64,000 nucleotides of DNA. Source: DASQEH01 sp038239485 (lineage in GTDB: Bacteria; Actinomycetota; Actinomycetes; Propionibacteriales; Nocardioidaceae). Location of the stretch: NCBI GenBank assembly GCA_038239485.1, contig JBBSET010000002.1:38999-102998 (forward strand), in the 5' to 3' direction. Positions 26,239 to 33,771 of this stretch are shown here, piece by piece. Under the pieces are notes generated by a model. The model was not told the origin of the DNA. It made no database searches and worked only from the letters and a program-made list of their open reading frames with translations. Numbering within the stretch: position 1 is the stretch's first letter; every line of letters begins with the position of its first letter. The position numbers and the translations under genes are program-made.

Positions 26239-26944
26239 GGTGCGAGTCCTCGTGGTCGATGACGAGCCTCAGATCCTCCGCGCCCTCGGCATCACCTTGC
26301 GGGCACGCGGCTATGACGTGGGGACGGCGGCGACCGGAGCCGACGCCCTGGGCGACGCCGCGGCGCATCCGCCCGACCTCGTCGTCCTCGATCTCGGCCT
26401 GCCTGATATCAGCGGCCTGGACGTCATCCGCGGGCTTCGAGGGTGGACGACCGTCCCGATCCTGGTGCTGTCCGGTCGCGCCGAGGGCGTCGACAAGGTC
26501 GAGGCGCTGGACACCGGGGCCGACGACTACCTCACCAAGCCCTTCGGCGTCGACGAGCTGCTCGCGCGGATGCGCGCTCTGGCCAGACGCGCCACGTCGG
26601 TCGACGCCGTTCCGGTGGTGTCCCTGGGCGCCGTCTCCGTCAACCTGGCGGAGAAGCGGGTCACGATCACGCGTGACACGGGCGTCGACGAAGTGCGACT
26701 GACGCCGACGGAGTGGCACCTCATCGAGGTTCTGACCCGCAACCCCGGGAGACTGATGAGCCAGCGCCGGCTTCTCGCGGAGGTATGGGGGCCGGGGTAC
26801 GAGACGGCACACGGCAGCCTGCGCCTTTACATGGCCCAGCTCCGGCACAAGCTCGAGGCGGACCCCGCCCGGCCGCGGTTCCTGCTGACCGAACCAGGCA
26901 TGGGCTACCGCTTCGATCCTGCCGACCCGGACGCGATCACGTAG
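26228..26944 (+). CDS. kdpE: KdpE response regulator (kinase-linked copy)
   Basis: 238 residues from ATG 26228, inside the end of kdpD. Receiver with VVDDEPQIL, Asp in VVLDLGLPDISG, ILVLSG and YLTKPFGVDE; C-terminal winged helix with LTPTEWHLIEVL and the KdpE end FLLTEPGMGYRFDP. This is the expected partner of KdpD. It is clearly related to the regulator at 17743-18477 but lacks its poly-Asp linker, so a duplication with divergence is likely. Confidence 0.93.
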   Translation: MTARVRVLVVDDEPQILRALGITLRARGYDVGTAATGADALGDAAAHPPDLVVLDLGLPDISGLDVIRGLRGWTTVPILVLSGRAEGVDKVEALDTGADDYLTKPFGVDELLARMRALARRATSVDAVPVVSLGAVSVNLAEKRVTITRDTGVDEVRLTPTEWHLIEVLTRNPGRLMSQRRLLAEVWGPGYETAHGSLRLYMAQLRHKLEADPARPRFLLTEPGMGYRFDPADPDAIT

Positions 26945-26970
26945 GCCCGGTGGCTCAGCGCCCGCGATCC

Positions 26971-26998
26971 CCGGAGTCCGGAGTCCGGAGTCCGGAGT
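26971..26998. repeat. Four perfect tandem copies of CCGGAGT
   Basis: 7-bp unit repeated exactly four times; the last base belongs to the rbpA stop codon (26998-27000, minus strand). It lies in the 53-base gap between convergent kdpE and rbpA. Confidence 0.8.
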
Positions 26999-27354
26999 CA
27001 GAACAGGATCTCGCCGGACTTGCGCTTGGAGCGCAGCGACTGCAAGGCCTCGTCGAGGATCTCCTTAGCCTCCGCGTCGGAGCGCCGCTCCTTCACGTAG
27101 GCGAGGTGCGTCTTGTACGGCTCGATCTTCGGAGGCGGCGGAGGGTTGTCGGAGTCCCGGTTGGCCGGCAGTCCGCAGCGCGGGCAGTCCCAGGTTTCGG
27201 GGATCTGTGCCTCGACGGCGAACATCGGCGCCGTCTCGTGCCCGTGAGCGCAGAAGTACGCGACCCGCTGGCGTGGAGCAGTGTCCCCCCGCTCAGCCTC
27301 GCCCATCGGCCCGGCCCCGACCCGGCTCCCTCGAATGGCACTGCCACCAGCCAC
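26998..27354 (-). CDS. rbpA: RNA polymerase-binding protein RbpA
   Basis: 118 residues from GTG 27354 with GAGGAG upstream. Actinobacterial RNA polymerase accessory protein that binds group 1/2 sigma factors and stabilises open complexes. The near-invariant N-terminus SAIRGSRVGAGPMGEAERG is followed by the zinc core FCAHGHET...WDCPRCG, the basic linker, and the sigma-interaction domain KTHLAYVKERRS. The tail SKRKSGEILF is an extra basic end. In the usual place beside secG. Confidence 0.95.
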   Translation of the reverse strand: MAGGSAIRGSRVGAGPMGEAERGDTAPRQRVAYFCAHGHETAPMFAVEAQIPETWDCPRCGLPANRDSDNPPPPPKIEPYKTHLAYVKERRSDAEAKEILDEALQSLRSKRKSGEILF

Positions 27355-27422
27355 TACGTCACTCCTCGATGTCGTGTGCCGCGGCTCGTGGGAGGCGCGT
27401 TCACCGGATTGTACGTCGCGGG

Positions 27423-27656
27423 TCAGCCGGTCTTGAGCAAAAGGCCGAGGGCCACGATGCAGGCGAACCAGATGACGGCGACACCGATCGTGATCCGGTC
27501 CAGGTTCTTTTCGGCCACCGAGGAGCCGCCGAGACCACTCGACACGCCGCCGCCGAACATGTCTGACAACCCACCCCCGCGACCCTTGTGCAGAAGAATC
27601 ATCACAATGAGTAGCGTGCTGGTCAGAACGAGCAGCAGGCTGAAGACGAGGACCAC
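27423..27656 (-). CDS. secG: Preprotein translocase subunit SecG
   Basis: 77 residues. Two membrane helices (1-22 and about 54-75) joined by the glycine-rich loop KGRGGGLSDMFGGG typical of SecG; part of the SecYEG channel. Start GTG 27656 is exactly six bases after a TAAGGT -10 element, so it is probably leaderless. It follows tpiA by 27 bases. Confidence 0.93.
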   Translation of the reverse strand: MVLVFSLLLVLTSTLLIVMILLHKGRGGGLSDMFGGGVSSGLGGSSVAEKNLDRITIGVAVIWFACIVALGLLLKTG

Positions 27657-27668
27657 GGCAAAACCTTA
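27657..27668 (-). promoter_or_regulatory. Leaderless promoter of secG
   Basis: On the minus strand TAAGGT (27668-27663), six bases, then the GTG start at 27656. Confidence 0.5.
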
Positions 27669-27683
27669 CCTGCTCGAGCTCCC

Positions 27684-28481
27684 TCAGAGCGACGGCATGT
27701 CGTAGAAGCGGCAGATCCCGGCGAACTCCTCCACCTGAAGACTCGCGCCGCCCACCAGGCAGCCGTCGACGTCGTCCTTGGCCATGATCCCCGCGACGTT
27801 GGCAGCCTTGACCGACCCGCCGTAGAGGATCCGGACGGCGCCGGCGGCCTCATCCCCGTGGCTCTCGGCGATCCGGCCGCGGATGGCCGAGCAGACCTCC
27901 TGCGCGTCGTCAGGGGTGGCGACCTCGCCGGTACCGATCGCCCAGACCGGCTCGTAGGCGATGACGAGGCCGGCCACCTCGTCAGCGCTGAAGCCGGCGG
28001 TCGAGCCGTCGAGCTGCCTGAGGGTGTACGGCACCTGCTCGCCCGCTTGGCGGACATCCAGACCTTCACCGACGCAGATGATCGGGGTCAGCTGGCTCGC
28101 ATGCGCCTTGTGTGCCTTGGCGTTGACCAGCGCGTCGTCCTCCCGGTGGTACTCGCGTCGCTCGGAGTGCCCGACGACGACATACGAACACCCGAGCTTG
28201 GACAGCATCCCCGCACTGATCTCACCGGTGTAGGCGCCGGAGTCCTCGGTCGAGACGTCCTGGGCGCCGTACTTGATGTCGAGGTGGTCCCCGTCGACGA
28301 GCGTCTGCACGCTGCGCAGGTTCGTGAAGGACGGGACCACCACGACCTCCGACCTGGACATGTCGTGCTTCTTGTCCTTGAGGACCCACGAGAGCTTCTG
28401 CACCATCACCACCGCCTCGGCGTGGTTCAGGTTCATCTTCCAGTTGCCCGCCATGAGCGGGAGCCGCTTGCTGCTTGCCAT
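27684..28481 (-). CDS. tpiA: Triosephosphate isomerase
   Basis: 265 residues. Interconverts dihydroxyacetone phosphate and glyceraldehyde 3-phosphate. Catalytic residues are all in place: AGNWKMN (Lys), VVGHSERR (His) and AYEPVWAIGTG (Glu and the flexible loop), plus YGGSVKAAN for phosphate. Five bases after pgk in a gap-pgk-tpiA unit. Confidence 0.96.
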   Translation of the reverse strand: MASSKRLPLMAGNWKMNLNHAEAVVMVQKLSWVLKDKKHDMSRSEVVVVPSFTNLRSVQTLVDGDHLDIKYGAQDVSTEDSGAYTGEISAGMLSKLGCSYVVVGHSERREYHREDDALVNAKAHKAHASQLTPIICVGEGLDVRQAGEQVPYTLRQLDGSTAGFSADEVAGLVIAYEPVWAIGTGEVATPDDAQEVCSAIRGRIAESHGDEAAGAVRILYGGSVKAANVAGIMAKDDVDGCLVGGASLQVEEFAGICRFYDMPSL

Positions 28482-28486
28482 CTGCG

Positions 28487-29692
28487 TCAGTCCTCGAGGA
28501 TGTCGATGCCGGGCAGCGTCTTACCCTCGAGGAACTCGAGGCTGGCCCCACCGCCCGTGGAGATGTGGCCGAACTGGTCGTCGGTGAAGCCCAGCGTGCG
28601 TACCGCGGCCGCGGAGTCGCCCCCACCGACGACCGACAGCCCGTCGATCTCGGTGAGCGCCTGGGCGATGGCCTTCGTGCCGGACGCGAACGCCTCCATC
28701 TCGAAGACCCCCATCGGGCCGTTCCAGAAGACCGTCTTCGCGTCCGACAACGCGGCTGCGAAAGCCTTGCTGGACTCGGGGCCGATGTCCAGACCGATCT
28801 GGTTCCCCGGCATCTCGTCGGCAGCGACGACCGTCGCCGGCGAGTCCGCGGCGAACTCGGGTGCCACCACCACGTCGGTCGGCAGCAGGATCTGGACACC
28901 GGACTGCTTCGCCTGGTCCAGATAGCGCCGGACCACATCGAGCTGGTCCACCTCGAGCAGGCTCTTGCCCACCTCGTGGCCCTGCGCCTTGATGAAGGTG
29001 AACACCATGCCCCCGCCGATCAGGAGCTTGTCGGCCTTGGACAGCAGGTTGTCGATGACGCCGAGCTTGTCCGACACCTTCGAGCCGCCGAGCACGACGA
29101 CGTAGGGGCGCTCCGGGTTCTCGGTGAGCCGCCGCAACACCTCGACCTCGGCCAGCACCAACCCACCTGCCGCATGCGGCAGCAGCTTCGCCACGTCGTA
29201 CACGCTGGCCTGCTTGCGGTGCACGACGCCGAAGCCGTCACTCACGAAGGCATCGGCCAGCGCAGCGAGCTCGGCCGCGAACGCGGCTCTCTCCGCGTCG
29301 TCCTTGCTGGTCTCCCCGGCGTTGAACCGGACGTTCTCCAGGACCACGACATCCCCGTCGCCCATCGACTCGACGGCCGCCGTGGCTGACTCGCCCACCG
29401 TGTCGGTGGCGAAGCCGACCGGGCAGTCCAGCAGCTCACCGAGCCGCTCCGCGACGGGCGCGAGCGAGTACTTTGCCTCCGGTGCACCCTTGGGGCGGCC
29501 GAGGTGCGCGACCACGACCACCTTCGCCCGCTGGGAGACCAGGTCGGCAATCGTCGGGACGCTCGCCTTCACCCGGCCGTCGTCGGTGATCGTCGAGCCG
29601 TCGAGCGGCACGTTCAGGTCGGAGCGGACCAGGACGCGCTTGCCAGCGAGACCACCCAGCTCGTCGGCCAGCTGCTTCACCGTCTGCACCAC
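28487..29692 (-). CDS. pgk: Phosphoglycerate kinase
   Basis: 401 residues from the first of two adjacent GTG codons, with AAGGAG seven bases upstream. Makes ATP from 1,3-bisphosphoglycerate. N-terminal substrate motif RVLVRSDLNVPL, hinge and nucleotide loops GGSKVSDKLGVI, FWNGPMGVFE and GGGDSAAAVRTLG. Follows gap by 30 bases. Confidence 0.96.
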   Translation of the reverse strand: MVQTVKQLADELGGLAGKRVLVRSDLNVPLDGSTITDDGRVKASVPTIADLVSQRAKVVVVAHLGRPKGAPEAKYSLAPVAERLGELLDCPVGFATDTVGESATAAVESMGDGDVVVLENVRFNAGETSKDDAERAAFAAELAALADAFVSDGFGVVHRKQASVYDVAKLLPHAAGGLVLAEVEVLRRLTENPERPYVVVLGGSKVSDKLGVIDNLLSKADKLLIGGGMVFTFIKAQGHEVGKSLLEVDQLDVVRRYLDQAKQSGVQILLPTDVVVAPEFAADSPATVVAADEMPGNQIGLDIGPESSKAFAAALSDAKTVFWNGPMGVFEMEAFASGTKAIAQALTEIDGLSVVGGGDSAAAVRTLGFTDDQFGHISTGGGASLEFLEGKTLPGIDILED

Positions 29693-29722
29693 GAAGCGAC
29701 TCCTTGTCCCGTCAGCTGAGTC

Positions 29723-30727
29723 TCAGAGTGACGCGCCGACGTAGGTGACGAGGTCGACGAGGCGGTTCGAGTAGCCCCACTCGTTGTCGTACCAGCCGAT
29801 GACCTTGACCTGGTTGTCGATCACCTTGGTCATGCCGGAGTCGAAGATGCAGGAGTGCGGGTCGGTGACGATGTCGGTGGAGACGATGGGGTCCTCGGTG
29901 TACATCAGGTACCCCTTGAGCTCGCCTTCGGCAGCCGCCTTCACCACGGCATTGACCTCGGCGACCGTGGTCGAACGGCCGGCCTCGAAGGTCAGGTCCG
30001 TCGCAGAGCCGGTCGGGACCGGGACGCGGAGCGCGAACCCGTCAAGCTTGCCCTTCAGCTCCGGCAGCACCAGGCCGATCGCCTTGGCGGCACCGGTCGA
30101 GGTCGGGACGATGTTGATCGCGGCCGCTCGCGCGCGACGAAGGTCGTTGTGCGGCGCGTCCTGCAGGTTCTGGTCCTGCGTATAGGCGTGGATCGTGGTC
30201 ATCAGTCCCTTGACGATCCCGAACTCGTCGTTGAGCGCCTTCGCCATCGGCGCGAGGCAGTTGGTGGTGCACGACGCGTTCGAGATGATGTGGTGGTTGA
30301 TCGGGTCGTAGTCCTTGTGGTTGACGCCCATCACCACGGTGAAGTCCTCGTTCTTGGCGGGCGCCGAGATGATGACCTTCTTCGCGCCGCCCTCGATATG
30401 CGCGCGCGCCTTCGTGGCGTCGGTGAAGAAGCCCGTCGACTCGATGACGACATCGGCGCCGAGCTCCTTCCACGGCAGCTTGGCGGGGTCGCGCTCCTCC
30501 AGAGCCGCGAAGCTGCGCCCGCCCACGCTGATCGCGTCGGCCGTGACCTCGACGTCACCGTCGAGCCGCCCGAGGATGGAGTCGTACTTCAGCAGGTGGG
30601 CCAGGCTCTTGTTGTCGGTCAGATCATTGACGCCGACGATCTCGATGTCGGCCCCCGACGCCGCAACGGCGCGGAAGAAGTTGCGGCCGATACGGCCGAA
30701 TCCATTGATTCCTACGCGGACGGTCAT
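29723..30727 (-). CDS. gap: Glyceraldehyde-3-phosphate dehydrogenase, type I
   Basis: 334 residues. NAD-binding GINGFGRIGRNFFRA at the N-terminus and the catalytic cysteine in NASCTTNCLAP; YDNEWGYSNRLVDLV closes the protein. GGGAG precedes ATG 30727. The 98-base gap to whiA holds a possible -10 (TAGGGT on the minus strand), so gap-pgk-tpiA probably has its own promoter. Confidence 0.97.
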   Translation of the reverse strand: MTVRVGINGFGRIGRNFFRAVAASGADIEIVGVNDLTDNKSLAHLLKYDSILGRLDGDVEVTADAISVGGRSFAALEERDPAKLPWKELGADVVIESTGFFTDATKARAHIEGGAKKVIISAPAKNEDFTVVMGVNHKDYDPINHHIISNASCTTNCLAPMAKALNDEFGIVKGLMTTIHAYTQDQNLQDAPHNDLRRARAAAINIVPTSTGAAKAIGLVLPELKGKLDGFALRVPVPTGSATDLTFEAGRSTTVAEVNAVVKAAAEGELKGYLMYTEDPIVSTDIVTDPHSCIFDSGMTKVIDNQVKVIGWYDNEWGYSNRLVDLVTYVGASL

Positions 30728-30825
30728 GCGACGATCTCCCTCAGGCTGTCGAGCTGTGCACTAGCAATTTCGACCCTATCAACTCGGCCTGGGTACGGCT
30801 TGTCACGCTCAGCGCTTGGGCAGAC

Positions 30826-31812
30826 TCACGGAGCGTCGCTGAGCATCTCCGGGGTCAGCGTCGACTCCGTGTCGGGTACGCCGAGCTCGACGGCCCGCTT
30901 GTCCGCCATCGCGAGCAGCCGCCGGATCCGGCCGGCGATCGCGTCCTTGGTCAGGACAGGTTCGTGCAGCTGGCCCAGCTCCTCGAGGCTGGCCTGCTTG
31001 TGCTCCACCCGCAGCGACCCGGCCAGCTTGAGGTGCTCGGGTACCTCGTCGCCGAGGATCTCCAGGGCCCGCTCGACCCGTGCGCCGGCCGCCACCGCGG
31101 CGCGAGCCGACCGCCGCAGGTTCGCGTCGTCGAAGTTTGCCAGCCGGTTTGCGGTCGCGCGCACCTCGCGGCGCAGCCGGCGCTCTTCCCACGCGAGCAG
31201 CGACTCATGGGCGCCCAGCCTGGTCAACAGCGCGCTGATCGCATCGCCGTCGCGGATCACGACCCGGTCGACCCCGCGCACCTCGCGAGCCTTCGCGGAG
31301 ATCCCGAGGCGACGTGCCGCACCGACCAACGCCAGAGCGGCCTCCGGTCCCGGGCAGGTCACCTCGAGGGCCGACGAACGACCGGGCTCGGTCAGGGAGC
31401 CGTGGGCGAGGAACGCGCCTCGCCACGCGGCCACGGAGTCGCAGCCGGAACCGCTCACGACTTGCGGCGGCAGGCCGCGTACGGGCCTGCCGCGGTTGTC
31501 GAGCAGCCCGGTCTGGCGGGCCAGCGCCTCGCCGTCCTTGATCACCCGGACGACGTAACGGCTGCTCTTGCGCAGGCCTCCCCCACTCACGACGACGACG
31601 TCGCTGGGATGCCCGTACACCTCGAGGATGTCCTTGCGCAGCCGGCGCGCCGCCGCTCCGGTGTCGAGCTCGGCCTCCACCACGATGCGCCCACCCTGGA
31701 TGTGCAGCCCGCCCGCGAAACGCAGCATCGACGAGACCTCGGCCTTGCGGCAGCATGACTTCGTGACCACCGTGCTCGACAGCTCGGCCTTCACCTGTGC
31801 CGTCATCGCCAT
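30826..31812 (-). CDS. whiA: Sporulation/cell-division regulator WhiA
   Basis: 328 residues from ATG 31812, AGGA upstream, giving the usual start MAMTAQVKAEL. N-terminal degenerate LAGLIDADG homing-endonuclease fold (AEVSSMLRFAGGLHIQG, then GCDSVAAWRGAFLAHGSL) and a C-terminal helix-turn-helix (LEELGQLHEPVLTKDAIAGRIRRLLAMA). In Streptomyces WhiA acts with WhiB on division genes; in non-sporulating actinobacteria it is a conserved regulator. Last of uvrC-rapZ-yvcK-whiA. Confidence 0.95.
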   Translation of the reverse strand: MAMTAQVKAELSSTVVTKSCCRKAEVSSMLRFAGGLHIQGGRIVVEAELDTGAAARRLRKDILEVYGHPSDVVVVSGGGLRKSSRYVVRVIKDGEALARQTGLLDNRGRPVRGLPPQVVSGSGCDSVAAWRGAFLAHGSLTEPGRSSALEVTCPGPEAALALVGAARRLGISAKAREVRGVDRVVIRDGDAISALLTRLGAHESLLAWEERRLRREVRATANRLANFDDANLRRSARAAVAAGARVERALEILGDEVPEHLKLAGSLRVEHKQASLEELGQLHEPVLTKDAIAGRIRRLLAMADKRAVELGVPDTESTLTPEMLSDAP

Positions 31813-31898
31813 GAGGCCGATCCTGCCACGCCTCAGACCCGGGTTCTCACCACGTGCACCCGGGGGCGGAGAGACCGGGGCCCGCCGTTGCTGCAACG

Positions 31899-32888
31899 TC
31901 ATAACATGATCTCGGCGTAGGCGGCGGCGAGCTTGGCCTCGTCGTGGCGAGGTGAGCCGTCGGCGGCGGCCAGGTCGGCCAGCACGAGCTCAGCACCAAG
32001 ACCCTCGATGGTCTCCTCGAGCATGGCCATGTCGACGACGCCCGCCCTGTCGGCGAGAACGACGTCGATCTGCACGTCCGGAGCATGTACGGCCAAGACC
32101 TCAAGATACGTGCTGGACGAGAAACCATCGGTCTCGCCCCGCTGAGGAGCCAGGTTGAGGGTCACGCAGCGTCGCGCCATAGCACCACTGAGTGCTGTGC
32201 GAATGGCAGGGACGAGAAGATGGGGCAAGACACTGGTGTACCACGATCCGGGCCCCAAGATCACATAATCGGCCCCACCAATTGCATCGAGGGCCTCCTT
32301 GCAGGCTGGTGGATCCGGCGGAACCAGCTCGACGGACTCGACCAGACCGTCCGTCGTGGCAACCTCCACCTGCCCCCGGACGAGGGAGACGACATCGGGA
32401 TGGGCGCTGTCGGCACCACGGACGTGCGCCGCGATATCGAGCGGTACGTCGACCATCGGCAGCACCCGCCCCTCGGCGCCCAGCAGCCGCGCGACCCAGT
32501 CGAGCCCCTCTACGTGGCCACCGAGCAGCTCCCAGAGCGCCACGATGAGCAGGTTGCCCACCGCGTGGTTGTGCAGCTCTCCGGCGCTCTCGAACCGGTG
32601 CTGCAGCACCTTGGCCCAGGTTCGGCCCCACTCGTCGTCGCGGCACAGCGCGGCGAGCGCCTGGCGGAGGTCCCCCGGGGCGAGGACTCCCAGCTCGCGA
32701 CGGAGCCGGCCCGACGACCCACCGTTGTCAGCGACGGTGACGACCGCGGTGATGTCGTCGCAGAAGGTCCTGAGGGCCCGCAGGTTCGCCGCGAGCCCGT
32801 GTCCGCCGCCCAGCGCGACGACCCGGAGTGTCGGCGAGCGCGTGTCGCCCAGGACCGGAGACCGGCCGGTCCGAGCGTCGTCGATCAC
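31899..32888 (-). CDS. yvcK: YvcK/CofD-like uridine diphosphosugar-binding protein
   Basis: 329 residues from GTG 32888. Family motifs: VALGGGHGLAANLRALR at the N-terminus, TVADNGGSSGRLRRELG, LHNHAVGNLLIVAL, GPGSWYTSVLPHLLV and LNLAPQRGETDGF. In Bacillus and mycobacteria YvcK/CuvA is needed for cell-wall homeostasis on gluconeogenic carbon. Seven bases after rapZ. The former gluconeogenesis-factor name describes a phenotype, not a reaction. Confidence 0.92.
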   Translation of the reverse strand: MIDDARTGRSPVLGDTRSPTLRVVALGGGHGLAANLRALRTFCDDITAVVTVADNGGSSGRLRRELGVLAPGDLRQALAALCRDDEWGRTWAKVLQHRFESAGELHNHAVGNLLIVALWELLGGHVEGLDWVARLLGAEGRVLPMVDVPLDIAAHVRGADSAHPDVVSLVRGQVEVATTDGLVESVELVPPDPPACKEALDAIGGADYVILGPGSWYTSVLPHLLVPAIRTALSGAMARRCVTLNLAPQRGETDGFSSSTYLEVLAVHAPDVQIDVVLADRAGVVDMAMLEETIEGLGAELVLADLAAADGSPRHDEAKLAAAYAEIML

Positions 32889-32895
32889 GTGGCCG

Positions 32896-33771
32896 TCACT
32901 CCCGGCCCAGGTCTCGGTGCACGACGACCGCCTCGACGTTCTGGTCCTGCATCCGCGCCGCCAGCTGCTCGGACATCGCGACGCTGCGGTGCTTCCCGCC
33001 GGTACAGCCGACGGCGATGGTCAGGTGCTGCTTGCGCTCGTGCAGGAACCCGCTGTAGAGGGTCTCCAGGAGAACGAGGAGGCGGTCCAGGAACACGCCT
33101 GCCGCGGGCTGTCCCAGCACGTACGCGCTCACGTCAGGGTCGAGCCCGGTCCTCGCGCGGAGCTCGGGAACCCAGTGCGGGTTGGGCAGGAAGCGCATGT
33201 CGAGGACCATGTCGGCGTCGACCGGGATCCCGTACTTGAATCCGAACGAGACGATGGCGGCGCGCACGACCGGCCTCTCGACATCGCGGAACGCGGCCTC
33301 GACGGTGCGGGCCAGGTCGTGGACGTTCAGCCGGGAGGTGTCGATGAGCATGTCGGCGTCGCCACGGAGGTCGCGCAGGCCGATCCGCTCGCTCGTGATG
33401 CCGTCCAGCAGCCGTGCCCCGTGCTGCAAGGGGTGCGGGCGCCGGGCCGCCTCCTGACGTCGCACCAGGACGTCGTTGGAGGCCTCCAGGAAGAGGATGC
33501 GGGGCCTGGGGCCGGCAACCGCCAGCGAGTCGAGCGTCTCACGAAGATGGGCGAAGAAGCCTCGCGACCTGACGTCGACCACGACCGCTATCCGGGTGCG
33601 GGTGCCGTCGGCGTCATCGTCGTTGATCAGGTCGACGGCGCGCGCGATCAGCTGCGGCGGCAGATTGTCGATCACGAACCAGCCCAGGTCTTCGAGGGCC
33701 TTCGCTGCCGTACTGCGGCCGGCGCCCGTCATCCCTGTCACGATCAGCACCTCGCCGGGTCGCGCGGTCAT
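32896..33771 (-). CDS. rapZ: RNase adapter / nucleotide-binding protein RapZ
   Basis: 291 residues. P-loop MTGAGRSTAAKALEDLGWFV, here with Arg in place of the usual P-loop Lys, which is normal for actinobacterial members. C-terminal conserved HLTIAVGCTGGKHRSVAM. In E. coli RapZ guides RNase E to a small RNA controlling glucosamine-6-phosphate synthase; its actinobacterial role is not settled. Starts inside the uvrC stop (ATGA overlap). Confidence 0.93.
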   Translation of the reverse strand: MTARPGEVLIVTGMTGAGRSTAAKALEDLGWFVIDNLPPQLIARAVDLINDDDADGTRTRIAVVVDVRSRGFFAHLRETLDSLAVAGPRPRILFLEASNDVLVRRQEAARRPHPLQHGARLLDGITSERIGLRDLRGDADMLIDTSRLNVHDLARTVEAAFRDVERPVVRAAIVSFGFKYGIPVDADMVLDMRFLPNPHWVPELRARTGLDPDVSAYVLGQPAAGVFLDRLLVLLETLYSGFLHERKQHLTIAVGCTGGKHRSVAMSEQLAARMQDQNVEAVVVHRDLGRE

